Positions 45,274 through 54,700 of a DNA stretch of 64,000 bases are shown in pieces. This DNA is from Mucilaginibacter robiniae (GTDB taxonomy: Bacteria; Bacteroidota; Bacteroidia; Sphingobacteriales; Sphingobacteriaceae): contig NZ_CP051682.1 of the NCBI RefSeq assembly GCF_012849215.1, positions 1,116,001-1,180,000 on the forward strand, written 5' to 3'. The notes beneath the pieces were generated by a model. The model was given only the letters and a program-made list of their open reading frames with translations. It was not told the DNA's origin and did no database searches. The translations under genes and the position numbers were made by a program. How positions within the stretch are numbered: position 1 is the first letter of the stretch; each line of letters begins with the position of its first letter.

Positions 45274-45936
45274 CTATTGTGTTAATGCATACTGCACCAA
45301 GTTTGCACCCATTTTAAGAGCTTTTAAACGCACATCCTGACTATCGCCGGCATAGGTGCCGTAATCTTCCCAGCCATTTCCTAAATCGCATTGGTAGTCG
45401 TAAAAGCAAACTAGGCGGCCTTTATAAATGAGTCCGAAACCTTGCGGACGTTTACCATCATGCTCGTGCACTTTGGGCAACCCATTCGGGAAATCATATT
45501 TCTGGTGATAAATGGGATAATTAAGCGGAAGTTCTACAAAACTGAGTTCCGGAAAAACACGCTTCATTTGCGGACGGATAAATTGATCCAACCCGTAATT
45601 ATCACAGATATGCAAAAAGCCGCCACCGGTTAAATATTTGCGCAGGTTACGTACTTCCAGGTCAGAAAAAATCACATTACCATGTCCCGTCATGAAAATG
45701 AATGCATAATTAAATAGTTCGGCACTACTGGCTTCTACCGTTTCATCTTCAGCCCTGAAATTGGTTTTCAGGTTTTGATTGCAAAATTTAATCAGATTAG
45801 GTAAAGCTGTACGGTCGCCGTACCAATCGCCACCACCATTATATTTGAGCCGGGCCAAAGTATAAGTAGGTGGCACATAATAACTGCTAAGCAGAAAAAA
45901 ACAAAGTATGAGCAGTACGTTATAGCTGATTTTCAT
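45274..45936 (-). CDS. DUF4159 domain protein
   Basis: 220 residues with a signal peptide (MKISYNVLLILCFFLLSSYY). DUF4159 features: LARLKYNGGGDWYGD at the start, FIFMTGHGNVIFSD, then LRKYLTGGGFLHICDNYG and FELPLNYPIYH-type segment with HDGKRPQGFG. The fold is GATase-like; function unknown. In Bacteroidota it often accompanies MoxR/DUF58 genes, but here it is separate from that operon and lies 48 bp before rsmE on the same strand. Confidence 0.85.
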   Translation of the reverse strand: MKISYNVLLILCFFLLSSYYVPPTYTLARLKYNGGGDWYGDRTALPNLIKFCNQNLKTNFRAEDETVEASSAELFNYAFIFMTGHGNVIFSDLEVRNLRKYLTGGGFLHICDNYGLDQFIRPQMKRVFPELSFVELPLNYPIYHQKYDFPNGLPKVHEHDGKRPQGFGLIYKGRLVCFYDYQCDLGNGWEDYGTYAGDSQDVRLKALKMGANLVQYALTQ

Positions 45937-45941
45937 AACAA

Positions 45942-45975
45942 CACATCATGACCTGAGGAACGAAGCAATGATGTG
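45942..45975. repeat. REP-like hairpin with GAGGAACGAAGCAAT core
   Basis: CACATCAT (45942-45949) and ATGATGTG (45968-45975) form an 8-bp stem whose loop holds GAGGAACGAAGCA. The 15-bp GAGGAACGAAGCAAT core recurs at 62325-62339. Extragenic palindromes with this core are widespread in bacterial genomes, usually between genes. Confidence 0.6.
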
Positions 45976-45984
45976 GCCAATCTA

Positions 45985-46701
45985 TTACTTACCCCTGTTG
46001 AACAAATTTACTTCAAAGCAAGCAGCTAGTGCAGCAGTTTCGGTACGCAGGCGGCTTTCACCTAAAGTTATGGGTTTAAATCCATTTTGCAAAGCCTCTG
46101 TAACTTCTTTTTCCGTGAAATCGCCTTCTGGGCCAATTAAAATTAAGCATTGCCCGTGCAGGGTAAGTTGTGATGATAGCGTATGCTTAGCGGCATCATC
46201 AATACAATGCGCTATAAACTTTTGTCCGGTAAATGGTTGAGCTACCAGTTTACTGAACGGTGTTACCGGGTTAAGTTGCGGATGATAAGCTTTAATGGAT
46301 TGCTTTACAGCTGAAGTGACAATTTTATCCAAACGATCAGCCTTGGCCTCTTTCCGCTCTGACCGCTGACAAAGCAACAACGTTACTTCATCAATGCCCA
46401 TTTCGGTAGCTTTTTCCAAAAACCACTCCAAGCGCTCAATATTCTTGGTAGGTGCTACAGCTACATGCAGATAGTGGTTGCGTTTACCATATTCCTGACG
46501 GGCAGCAACAATTTGCAGCTGTGTTTTTTTAGGATGCGCATCAGTAATGCGGGCTTCATAAAAGCCTCCTCTCCCATCTACCAGTTGTATTACATCGCCT
46601 ACTTGCAGGCGCAGTACGCGTATGCAATGCTTGCTTTCTTCTTCGTTCAAGATATAGGCCGAACTAGCCGGCTGTAAATCAGGCGTATAAAAAATCTGCA
46701 T
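45985..46701 (-). CDS. rsmE: 16S rRNA (uracil-1498-N3)-methyltransferase
   Basis: 238 residues. N-terminal PUA-like domain (HCIRVLRLQVGDVIQLVDG) and C-terminal SPOUT methyltransferase with LIGPEGDFTEKE and the knot motif TLGESRLRTETAA. The enzyme methylates U1498 of 16S rRNA using SAM. It is 10 bp after the CNNM gene, so probably co-transcribed with it. Confidence 0.95.
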   Translation of the reverse strand: MQIFYTPDLQPASSAYILNEEESKHCIRVLRLQVGDVIQLVDGRGGFYEARITDAHPKKTQLQIVAARQEYGKRNHYLHVAVAPTKNIERLEWFLEKATEMGIDEVTLLLCQRSERKEAKADRLDKIVTSAVKQSIKAYHPQLNPVTPFSKLVAQPFTGQKFIAHCIDDAAKHTLSSQLTLHGQCLILIGPEGDFTEKEVTEALQNGFKPITLGESRLRTETAALAACFEVNLFNRGK

Positions 46702-46711
46702 CTAGAGCAGC

Positions 46712-48052
46712 TTAGTGTAAATCTGTAGTATCTTCTTCGTTCAGCAGCAGTTCCAGCTTCACCGATTCTACATTCTGGTCAGTTTTCCGCAGTACGGTAA
46801 CGTTGTAACCATCAGCTTCCCGTTGTTCGCCTACATCCGGTATTTTACCAAATATCTCGCTTACCCAACCCGATACGGTATCAAAGTCCCGATCTTCAGG
46901 TAAATCATGTGGTAAGTGACTGTTGGCATCATAAATAGTAGCAGCAGCACTCACAATAAATTCCCTGTCGTTTACTTTATCAACAATCGGTTTTTCTTCG
47001 TCAAACTCATCCTGTATCTCACCTACCAGTTCTTCCACAATATCTTCCAGGGTAACCATACCAGCTGTTCCGCCAAACTCATCGAGTACAATGGCTATCT
47101 GCATACGCTTTTGCTGCAGTTCAGCCATTAAATCATTGATTTTCTTGGTTTCAGGAATGAAGTAAGGTGTACGGATAATATCTTTAAGTTCAAACGTGGT
47201 TTTGCGAGCAACCAATGGCAATATATCTTTTGCATGCACAATGCCCACAATTTTATCAATAGTATCATCATACACCGGCATACGCGAGTAGCCTTCGGTA
47301 ACCAGGCATTCCAGCAGTTCATCAGGATCAGTCGTAATGTCGATACCTGATATTTTGGTGCGGGGCACCATAATGTTTTTTACTACGCGCTCATTAAAAT
47401 CGAACACGTTTTTAATCAGTTCATGCTCGTTTGAATCGAGCGCACCGCTTTCTTTGCCTTGTTCCAACAAATACTGCAGCTCTTCAGAACTATGATGTGT
47501 TTCGTCGCCGTGTACAGCAGCTACACCAAACAAGCTTAAAATAAAGTTGGCAAAGGTATTCAGCACCCATATAGCGGGCCTGAAAAACACAAAGAAAAAG
47601 CGTAGCGGTAAAGCTACGGCTAAAGCTGTACGTGTAGAACGCTGAATGGCCAGCGTTTTAGGAGCCAGCTCACCAAAAACAATATGTAATATCGTGATGG
47701 TAATAAAAGCCACCACATGCGTAGTACTTACTACCCAACCGGAGTTAATAACTACACCAAACAATAAAAAAAGCTTAAGCACCAAAGCGGTTACTACCCG
47801 TTCGCCTATAACACCCAGTGCCAGCGAAGCAATAGTAATACCCAGCTGCGTAGCAGCCAGGTATCCATCTAAGTTGTGCATTATGCCACGAGCCACTTTA
47901 GCCATGCGGCTACCGGCTTTAGCCTGAATTTCAATTTGTGAACCCCGAACGCGTACTATAGCGAACTCAGCAGCCACAAAAAAGCCATTCAGTAAAACCA
48001 GGAATATGGTAAGAAATATTTGTAAACCGTTTATGTCTAAATCAGGGCCCAT
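46712..48052 (-). CDS. CNNM/CorC-type (DUF21 plus CBS) membrane transporter
   Basis: 446 residues from ATG 48052 (MGPDLDINGLQIFLTIFLV); a longer frame to 48106 would overlap the pyrophosphatase gene. DUF21 membrane domain about 1-180 (LNGFFVAAEFAIVRVRGSQI; YLAATQLGITIASLALG), two CBS domains about 200-330 (NIMVPRTKI; VIVLDEFGGTAGMVTLEDI) and a CorC_HlyC domain at the C-terminus (IVSAAATIYDANSHL). The family is tied to magnesium/cobalt export and has been annotated as 'hemolysin'. It follows the pyrophosphatase gene by 7 bp. Confidence 0.92.
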   Translation of the reverse strand: MGPDLDINGLQIFLTIFLVLLNGFFVAAEFAIVRVRGSQIEIQAKAGSRMAKVARGIMHNLDGYLAATQLGITIASLALGVIGERVVTALVLKLFLLFGVVINSGWVVSTTHVVAFITITILHIVFGELAPKTLAIQRSTRTALAVALPLRFFFVFFRPAIWVLNTFANFILSLFGVAAVHGDETHHSSEELQYLLEQGKESGALDSNEHELIKNVFDFNERVVKNIMVPRTKISGIDITTDPDELLECLVTEGYSRMPVYDDTIDKIVGIVHAKDILPLVARKTTFELKDIIRTPYFIPETKKINDLMAELQQKRMQIAIVLDEFGGTAGMVTLEDIVEELVGEIQDEFDEEKPIVDKVNDREFIVSAAATIYDANSHLPHDLPEDRDFDTVSGWVSEIFGKIPDVGEQREADGYNVTVLRKTDQNVESVKLELLLNEEDTTDLH

Positions 48053-48059
48053 GTAGTGG

Positions 48060-48605
48060 TTATTGGTATGCAGGGAAAGTGGACTGGTACAGTTCCAAAC
48101 CTTCATTAATTACCTTTAGCGCGTAAGACTTGCCTAGTAACTGTTCAATGGTTACGTTTTTACCTTCCAGTTTTTTGTAGTCTTCAAAGAAACCTACAAT
48201 CTCTTTCATGGCATGCGGTGGTAATTCATCTAAATCATTAATATAATTTACCGACATATCGTTTTTGGCAACAGCAATTATTTTATCATCTTGCTCGCCA
48301 TTATCAACCATGTGCATCACGCCTACTACTTTGGCTTCAATCAGCGACATTGGAAATACGTCAACTGAGCATAAAACCAAAATATCCAGCGGATCTTGAT
48401 CGTCACAGTAAGTTTGTGGAATAAAGCCATAGTTGGCCGGGTACATTACCGATGAAAACAGTACGCGATCCAGTTTCAGCAAACCAGACTCTTTATCGAT
48501 TTCATATTTAGCTTTTGAACCTTTTGGAATTTCAATAATGGCATTTACCACTTCAGGTAATTTTTCACCAGGTGAAACCTGGTGCCACGGATGTTGTGTA
48601 CTCAT
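48060..48605 (-). CDS. ppa: Soluble inorganic pyrophosphatase, family I
   Basis: 181 residues. The family I metal-binding signature is present as [14 protein letters not shown], with further active-site segments [16 protein letters not shown] and [13 protein letters not shown] and acidic residues in [12 protein letters not shown]. It splits pyrophosphate and pulls biosynthesis forward. The gene lies between dedA (29 bp) and the CNNM gene (7 bp) on one strand. Confidence 0.95.
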   Translation of the reverse strand: MSTQHPWHQVSPGEKLPEVVNAIIEIPKGSKAKYEIDKESGLLKLDRVLFSSVMYPANYGFIPQTYCDDQDPLDILVLCSVDVFPMSLIEAKVVGVMHMVDNGEQDDKIIAVAKNDMSVNYINDLDELPPHAMKEIVGFFEDYKKLEGKNVTIEQLLGKSYALKVINEGLELYQSTFPAYQ

Positions 48606-48634
48606 TTAATAAAATTGTATGAATATTTAATAAA

Positions 48635-49285
48635 TTAATGTTCGTCAGTTTTGTTTTTGTTTGTAGCAGTACCTTTTCTGAAAAATGCAAATAGCAATGG
48701 CACTGTGGTTACTGCTATTAAAGCAAACACAATGTATTGCAAATAATTTTTCAGCTGCGGATACTCTTTGCCTAAGTAATAACCCGTAAAGGTTAGAGTA
48801 GCTACCCAAGCAATACTACCGGCAAAGTTATATAAAGTAAATTTATTAAACTTCACCTTTACTACACCTGCAAAGATAGGTGCAAAAGTTCTGATTATAG
48901 GGAAAAATCTGCCTAAAACTAAAGCCATACCACCATATTTGGCATAAAACTCTTCCGCCATAGTAATATATCGCTTCTTGAAGAAGATAGAATCTTTTTG
49001 TACCAGTATCATGGGCCCGGTACGGTAGCCAAACCAATAACCGGTATAGTTACCCAGTACGCCCGCCGCTATGAGTGATAATACCAATGTATAAATAGGC
49101 ACATCCAGCAAACCGGTAGCACAAAGCAGCCCTGCCATAAACAGCAGATAGTCGCCTGGCAGGAAAAACCCAAAAAACAGCCCGGTTTCGGCGTACACTA
49201 CTATCAAAAGCAGATAAAAGCCTCCCTCACTGATTATGGTTTGTGCATCGGTTAATTTATGCAGATGTTCCCAGAAGTTTTCCAT
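48635..49285 (-). CDS. DedA-family membrane protein
   Basis: 216 residues with about five hydrophobic helices. DedA motifs: FFGFFLPGDYLLFMAG, YWFGYRTGP, and GRFFPIIRTFAPIFAG. DedA/VTT proteins include undecaprenyl-phosphate and phospholipid flippases; the substrate here is not determinable. First gene of the dedA-ppa-CNNM-rsmE run. An inverted repeat sits just before its start. Confidence 0.93.
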   Translation of the reverse strand: MENFWEHLHKLTDAQTIISEGGFYLLLIVVYAETGLFFGFFLPGDYLLFMAGLLCATGLLDVPIYTLVLSLIAAGVLGNYTGYWFGYRTGPMILVQKDSIFFKKRYITMAEEFYAKYGGMALVLGRFFPIIRTFAPIFAGVVKVKFNKFTLYNFAGSIAWVATLTFTGYYLGKEYPQLKNYLQYIVFALIAVTTVPLLFAFFRKGTATNKNKTDEH

Positions 49286-49289
49286 TCAC

Positions 49290-49313
49290 AATATTTGTAA
49301 AGCTACAAATATT
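49290..49313. promoter_or_regulatory. Inverted repeat just before dedA
   Basis: AATATTTGTA-AAGC-TACAAATATT, perfect 10-bp arms with a 4-nt spacer, ending 5 bp upstream of the dedA ATG. It contains ATTTG, but no exact TAnnTTTG box in the leftward direction. It could be an operator or a 5'-UTR hairpin. Confidence 0.4.
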
Positions 49314-49340
49314 AATATAATTTGCTGTATGCGATACACT

Positions 49341-50726
49341 TTATATACTATACGTGAAATCAAGCAGTATAGTTGGATATATTCCTATTGCTATAATAAC
49401 CAGTGCAGCAAAGCCTAATACCCACTGATTGTAAGCCGAAATAGCTATATCAGCGCGCTCGGCACTACGCAGATACATGGCGGCTATAACCTTAAAATAG
49501 TAATAAATACCTACGGCACTACTCAAAACTGCTGTAACAACCAACCCGAACTGATCACGTGATAAAGCGCCCGAAAACATCAAAAACTTCCCCATAAAGC
49601 CTGCGGTGAGCGGAATGCCCGCCAACGAAAACAAAGCAACTGAAAGGACCATAGCCAAAAACGGATTTCTGCGTCCTAACCCGTTAAAGCTTTCTATAAG
49701 GCTTATTCCACCTGATTGTTGTAGCAATAATCCTGTTCCAACGGCAATCAGTGAAGCCATTACATAGGCAGTAACATACAGGAAAACAGCACTACCCGAC
49801 CCACTGCCGAGAGCAGCTATACCCAAAAGCAGGTAACCAGTATGTGTAACGCCAGAAAAAATTAACATACGAGGAAAATCGGATTGGTACCAAGCGCCCC
49901 AATTACCTGCAATCAGTATGACTATAATAATTACGGATAGTACAGGTATCCAGAACTCGGTAATTAGTGCGAAGCTTATTGAAAATAAACGCAAAAAAGC
50001 TATCACGCTACTTACTTTAATCAATAGCGATACAAAAAAGAGTGTGATGTTGCTGAGCTGAGTTCTATCGTTTTTCGTTTTGAATAACTGCCAGGGAGTT
50101 ACACTAATTAAACTTAAAGCTATCATCAGCAATATCACACCAGCATGAAATGAAAAGCTGTTATCGTGCGGATGTGCAATACTCCAATCGCGAATACCTG
50201 TTAATGCCCACGAACCGGTAGTGACATATATGAGCAAACCGCCACCTACCAATAAAACACCAACTACAGCTATACTGGCTGGCCCGTATTTTATTATTGT
50301 ATTATCAGCTTTTTCACTACTACGTGCAAGCTGAAGATACAACCCTAACAACACGATGAACAAACCTGCAAAAAGGGTAATTACACTATAAAAAGACACC
50401 AGCACTACGTTACCAGCTAGCACCAGCAGTATAGAAAGATACTGTTGATTAGTGGAGCATTCTGCTTTGTCGATATATGTTCTGATTAAAACTAGTACTA
50501 GTACAGTAGTAACTATAGCCAACCCTGAAAAGGCTATGGAGAAGTTATCAAAATATATAGCGTTGTGGTAAATAGGTTCGGCTGACTTATTCCATCCGCA
50601 TATAGCAGTACACAAGGCCAGTAACAATCCGGCTGTAGTAAACGGCATCAGCAAATGAGTTAAGTTGAACTTTCCTAACGCCCATACTATGCCGGGCAAA
50701 AGGGCTATGATAATCAGGGTAATCAT
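49341..50726 (-). CDS. NuoN-like complex I membrane subunit, diverged
   Basis: 461 residues, nearly all transmembrane helices, of the proton-conducting antiporter-like family. HTGYLLLG, AGIPLTAGFMGKFLMF (TM12 Lys kept) and LLIKVSS (TM8 Lys kept) mark it as NuoN. It differs from functional NuoN: the TM5 segment LFAGLFIVLLGLYL has Phe where LxLGxE has the conserved Glu, and the loop PFHxWxPDVYEGAPT reads TPWQLFKTKNDRTQLSN. It is 85 bp after the NuoM-like gene. No other complex I gene is nearby. It may complete a complex I encoded elsewhere or do something else. Confidence 0.75.
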   Translation of the reverse strand: MITLIIIALLPGIVWALGKFNLTHLLMPFTTAGLLLALCTAICGWNKSAEPIYHNAIYFDNFSIAFSGLAIVTTVLVLVLIRTYIDKAECSTNQQYLSILLVLAGNVVLVSFYSVITLFAGLFIVLLGLYLQLARSSEKADNTIIKYGPASIAVVGVLLVGGGLLIYVTTGSWALTGIRDWSIAHPHDNSFSFHAGVILLMIALSLISVTPWQLFKTKNDRTQLSNITLFFVSLLIKVSSVIAFLRLFSISFALITEFWIPVLSVIIIVILIAGNWGAWYQSDFPRMLIFSGVTHTGYLLLGIAALGSGSGSAVFLYVTAYVMASLIAVGTGLLLQQSGGISLIESFNGLGRRNPFLAMVLSVALFSLAGIPLTAGFMGKFLMFSGALSRDQFGLVVTAVLSSAVGIYYYFKVIAAMYLRSAERADIAISAYNQWVLGFAALVIIAIGIYPTILLDFTYSI

Positions 50727-50811
50727 TAATTAAGCTATTGCGGTTGTGAAAGTAATTATCCATTTTGCATTGTACAGGAGTAACTACGACATTTTAACAT
50801 TTAATTCAATA

Positions 50812-52263
50812 CTATATAGTGGTGCCTACTTTCAGGCTCACTAATGTAATTAACCGGTTAATTGCGGCATGAGATAAATGCACCAGTAGCTGTGGAAAAA
50901 CACCAATAGCAACTATCAATACGCTGATAATACCCAACGTAAGTTTTTCAGACATCGTTATCTTATCAAATATTGTTAAGAGCAAACTCGTTTTACCGCC
51001 TGCTATCTGGTACAACCGGAACAAGTGTACAGCACTGGCCACTAAAGCAAAAGAGGCCATAAGTGCCAGCCATACATTATATTGATGCGATGATGAAAAC
51101 TCAGCCATATACCTGCTGGTTAAAGGCAAGGCTATCGTACCCACTCCAATTATCAAAAACACAATAATAAAACTTGGCAATGCTTTGCCAGCAATACCTA
51201 AATGATTAAGATTATTGCTTTTAAGCTGCTGGTTAATAATGCTGATTATTATGGTTAAACCCGTAATGGCAACTCCATAATTAAACATCAGCACCAAAGT
51301 ATCTTGCAGTACGTCTTCTTTCCAAACTAATACACCAGTTGCCATTAATGAAGTAAACAGCATTGCCATATAGGCCAGCAATCTTTTATTATCCGTTTGC
51401 CTGAAGGCCATCATGGCAGCGTAAACTGTACTAATAACAGCCAGCACCAACAGCATTTTCTGCCAAGCCATAAAACCTGTTGGCACTATCGGAATCATCC
51501 AGCGTATTGCACCGTAAATACCAGTTTGCAGCATTAGGCCTGACAGCAACAAAACACTTGATGTCGGAGCTTCTGCATACCAATCAGATAACCAACCTTG
51601 TAAAGGCAACAAAGGCATCCTGACAGCAAAGGCCAGCAAGAAACAGCACAACATCCATTGCTGCTGATTAGCGGATAAGTTTAAATTATAGAAAACAGAC
51701 AGATCGTAACTATGGTCGGGCGCTTGTAGATGCAGATAGATAATTGCCAACAACATAAACAACGATCCGGTAAACGTGTAAATGAAAAACTTTAGCGTTA
51801 CTGAAATGCGCTTTTCATTCCCCCATATTGCGTTGATGAAGTAAATAGGGATTAGCGTCATCTCCCATCCTACATAAAACAGAAAGCCATCGATAGCTGT
51901 AAACGCCATTAACAAACCGCTTTGCATTAGCAGAACAAAGGCGTAGAATGCAGGTGCGCTGGAGTGCTTCTGTTTATCGCTGTTTACCACGATTAATGGC
52001 ACTAGTACCAATGTAAGCAGTACGGGTATCAGGCTGATACCATCTATACCGGCTTTGAAATGGATACCTGTTTTAGCTACCCAATCAAAATCGGTTACCA
52101 TTTGGTAAGAAGCATCAGGTACAAACTTGATCAGCATGATTACACCTAAAGCCAGTTCAATTAACGAAGCAACAAGCGCTGCATTTTTAACAACATGGCT
52201 TTTTGTAAACAACAATGCCAAAGCGGCAAGTAGCGGAAAGAAAAGTAATATACCTACAGTCAT
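50812..52263 (-). CDS. NuoM-like complex I membrane subunit, diverged
   Basis: 483 residues with about 14 membrane helices. NuoM features include LFYVGWEMTLIPIYF (TM5 Glu kept) and FFIYTFTGSLFMLLAI. The central half-channel is altered: canonical PFHTWLPDAHVEAPT reads PLQGWLSDWYAEAPT, the TM8 Lys of LLKMG is Gln (LMLQTG), and the TM9-loop AYSSxxHxG reads AYMAMLFTS. So several charged residues of the proton path are missing. The family signature elsewhere supports homology to NuoM rather than to Na/H antiporters. Co-directional with the NuoN-like gene. A TACCTTTG box lies at 52421-52414, about 150 bp upstream, without a clear -33 partner. Confidence 0.78.
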   Translation of the reverse strand: MTVGILLFFPLLAALALLFTKSHVVKNAALVASLIELALGVIMLIKFVPDASYQMVTDFDWVAKTGIHFKAGIDGISLIPVLLTLVLVPLIVVNSDKQKHSSAPAFYAFVLLMQSGLLMAFTAIDGFLFYVGWEMTLIPIYFINAIWGNEKRISVTLKFFIYTFTGSLFMLLAIIYLHLQAPDHSYDLSVFYNLNLSANQQQWMLCCFLLAFAVRMPLLPLQGWLSDWYAEAPTSSVLLLSGLMLQTGIYGAIRWMIPIVPTGFMAWQKMLLVLAVISTVYAAMMAFRQTDNKRLLAYMAMLFTSLMATGVLVWKEDVLQDTLVLMFNYGVAITGLTIIISIINQQLKSNNLNHLGIAGKALPSFIIVFLIIGVGTIALPLTSRYMAEFSSSHQYNVWLALMASFALVASAVHLFRLYQIAGGKTSLLLTIFDKITMSEKLTLGIISVLIVAIGVFPQLLVHLSHAAINRLITLVSLKVGTTI

Positions 52264-52524
52264 GTAATAATGTGCAGAGAACGCTTATGCCCAACAGCAA
52301 ATAGATTTAGAGTATCTATGACGTTGCTGTTAAACTAAGGTTCATGAATAAACTGGCTTATACAAAAATGCAGGTCAATATCACAGCCTTTCTATTTGCA
52401 GCACCAATATTGCCAAAGGTATAATTCTTTTTGCATTGCTTTAAAGGCTGATATGATACTTGCACAAGCTCCATCCTACTCCATGTAATAGAATGCTGTA
52501 TTTGATAATCGATTAAGGGACAAT

Positions 52525-52833
52525 CTACAATGTGTATTCTTTTAGTATTTGTACACTACCATCATCAGCAAGCTGCTGTAATTCTACTTTGCTACCTTGC
52601 AAAATGCGTGAATCTAGCAAAATGGGTTTCAAGTTCTTATACAAAAGCTCGGCATCGGCTGTTGTAATATAAAACTCGCCTCGGGTACCATCTTCATTTA
52701 ATTCATAGCCATCATAAACACCTAAATTATGGTAACCCGTTGTAGTTTCTAAACTATCTTCCAGTTCATCCAACAAGTCAAAATCTTGGGTATTGAAATT
52801 AAATTTAATTACGAAAGCTTGTTCTGCTGCCAT
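52525..52833 (-). CDS. Small acidic protein, unknown function
   Basis: 102 residues, soluble, no signal peptide. Alternating strands and helices: FVIKFNFNTQDFDLLDELED, a Gly-Tyr segment (TGYHNLGVYDGYELNED), GEFYITTADAELLYKNLKPI and a charged C-terminus. It is strongly acidic. I do not recognise the family; the layout resembles short ferredoxin-like two-layer proteins. It is isolated, with 262 bp to the NuoM-like gene and a terminator upstream. Confidence 0.6.
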   Translation of the reverse strand: MAAEQAFVIKFNFNTQDFDLLDELEDSLETTTGYHNLGVYDGYELNEDGTRGEFYITTADAELLYKNLKPILLDSRILQGSKVELQQLADDGSVQILKEYTL

Positions 52834-52907
52834 AAAAATAATTTTGTAATGAGTATATGCACGTAAAACCCACAGCTAAGCTATAGGTTTTATTTACCTT
52901 CAACAAC

Positions 52908-52937
52908 AAAAAAGCCCTGATTAATCAGGGCTTTTTT
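52908..52937 (-). terminator. Terminator of the exb-ton-TPR operon
   Basis: AAAAAAGCCCTGATTAATCAGGGCTTTTTT is a perfect palindrome with A and T tracts, 20 bp after the TPR gene's stop on the minus strand; it would act in both directions. Confidence 0.9.
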
Positions 52938-52957
52938 ATCAAATATTGATGAGTAAG

Positions 52958-54670
52958 TTATTTGCCTTTACCGGCAGCAGGTTTACCTTTCTTAGTAAAG
53001 TAATACTGCACTTGTGCGTTGGTTGGGTCATTATCCCTCGCTTTGGTAAAGTACTCTGTAGCTTTAGCGGTATCTTTATCCTTATACTCGGCATAATTAC
53101 CCAAGTATGCATAAGCTTCAGCCAAACCTTTTTTATCAGCATCGGTTAATGAGCTTTTTCCACTTACTTCAGTTACAAACTTTTCGTAAAATGGCTTAGC
53201 ATAGCCTACTATGTTGTTACGATCTTTTTCTTTTAAATCATACAACCGGGCACGATATTGTGTTACTGTTGAGTTAGGCGTTGTTCCTAATTTAGATTGT
53301 ATGTGCGCAAACGCTGAATCTGCTTTAACTAGCAAAGTAGTATCAGGCGTTGGTTTTGGTGTTGCTTTGCTTGATAACTGAGCACCATAAGCAAAGTAAT
53401 AACTAAAACCTTCTTTGAAGTAATCATTCAAGGTAGCCTTGTTTGATTTTGTTGCATATTGTTGGTAAGCGTCACCAGCTTGCTCGTACTTACGTTGTGC
53501 ATAGTACACACCAGCAATATCACCATATACACCGCTCAACGCGCCTGTAGTATCAGCTTGCACAGCTTTTTGTAATTCCTGAATAGCAGCAGCAGTATCT
53601 TTACCCGCTTTCAATGTGTTACGACCTTGGTAATAATAATCATAAGGAATAACACGCTTAGGATCGGCTTTGCTGAACCAGGTATTTAAAGCAGTGTTAC
53701 TGGTAGCATAATCGCCATTTTCGTAAGCTGAATAGCCCAAGTAACGGTACACTTTCAAGTTTACACCTGGATATTTGGTTAAGCTGTTAGCTACATCCTG
53801 TAATTCTTTGAAACGACCAGCTGAATACAAGAAGTCGGCATAACGAACTTGTGATTCAACTGACATATCAGTTAAGCTCAAGAACTTTTTGTAATGATCA
53901 ACCGCTTCTTGAATTTTGGCAGAGGCCATTTTAGGGTCTTTGTTAGCCCAACGAATATCGGTTTCTGCCCACTCACGGTAAGCCGGACCGAAGTTCGGGT
54001 CGATAGCTATAGCTGCTTGGAATTCTTTTTCAGAATCTTCCCAGTTGTTAGCAAAACGCCACAACACACCGGTTGATACTTTAGGTGATGGTGATTTTGG
54101 ATTTAAATCAAGCGCAGTACTGTAAGCTTTGTAAGCCTCAGAACTTTTCATTTGTGCACGATAAGCATCACCTAATGCAATAAACAGGTTAGGATCTTTT
54201 GCATTTACGCCAATCTCCTTATTTAATACTGTAATTGCGGCATCAGCATTCGGGTTTGGATCCAATAAATATCCTTTAGCAATGTACACGTAAGGCTCTG
54301 GCGATTTACCAGCTAGTGTAGCAGCTTGGTTAAAATTGCTTTGTGCACCTGCTGCATCTTTGTTATAATGTGCTACCGCACCTAAACCAGCATAGTTAAT
54401 GGCTGATTTAGCATTAGCTGCGATACCTTTATTGAAAGCCGCTTTTGCGGAATCCGGATAATCTTGCTGTAGATATACCCAACCCAGGTAAAAGAAGTTT
54501 TCGTCTTTAGTAGGTTGTGTGGTAGTCAGGTTTTTCAACATTGACTTGGCTTTCTGATATTGTTCGGCGTCAATTGCTTTTTTGGCGTCGTCAAGACTTT
54601 GAGCAAAAACTGATGAACCTATAAATACCAGCCCTAGTGTAGTCCCCACTATCTCTTTAGTTAATTTCAT
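52958..54670 (-). CDS. Exported TPR-repeat protein of the exb-ton operon
   Basis: 570 residues. Signal peptide MKLTKEIVGTTLGLVFIGSSVFAQ, then many TPR units across the whole length (AKKAIDAEQYQKAKSMLKNL; NFFYLGWVYLQQDYPDSAKA; LFIALGDAYRAQMKSSEAYK; YGDIAGVYYAQRKYEQAGDA) and a basic Lys/Gly tail (KKGKPAAGKGK). Periplasmic scaffold protein by inference. It follows the PstS-like gene by 30 bp. Its steady presence at the end of exbBD-tonB operons in Bacteroidota suggests a link to TonB energisation, unproven. Confidence 0.85.
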   Translation of the reverse strand: MKLTKEIVGTTLGLVFIGSSVFAQSLDDAKKAIDAEQYQKAKSMLKNLTTTQPTKDENFFYLGWVYLQQDYPDSAKAAFNKGIAANAKSAINYAGLGAVAHYNKDAAGAQSNFNQAATLAGKSPEPYVYIAKGYLLDPNPNADAAITVLNKEIGVNAKDPNLFIALGDAYRAQMKSSEAYKAYSTALDLNPKSPSPKVSTGVLWRFANNWEDSEKEFQAAIAIDPNFGPAYREWAETDIRWANKDPKMASAKIQEAVDHYKKFLSLTDMSVESQVRYADFLYSAGRFKELQDVANSLTKYPGVNLKVYRYLGYSAYENGDYATSNTALNTWFSKADPKRVIPYDYYYQGRNTLKAGKDTAAAIQELQKAVQADTTGALSGVYGDIAGVYYAQRKYEQAGDAYQQYATKSNKATLNDYFKEGFSYYFAYGAQLSSKATPKPTPDTTLLVKADSAFAHIQSKLGTTPNSTVTQYRARLYDLKEKDRNNIVGYAKPFYEKFVTEVSGKSSLTDADKKGLAEAYAYLGNYAEYKDKDTAKATEYFTKARDNDPTNAQVQYYFTKKGKPAAGKGK

Positions 54671-54700
54671 GGCTTAATTTTATAGTTGTTAGATGTTAAG

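Noticed and set aside
50812-52263. Reading the NuoM-like protein as an Mrp-type Na/H antiporter subunit or DabB-type CO2 transporter part
   Set aside because: No mrp genes or DUF2309 (DabA) gene nearby, and the next gene is clearly NuoN-like.
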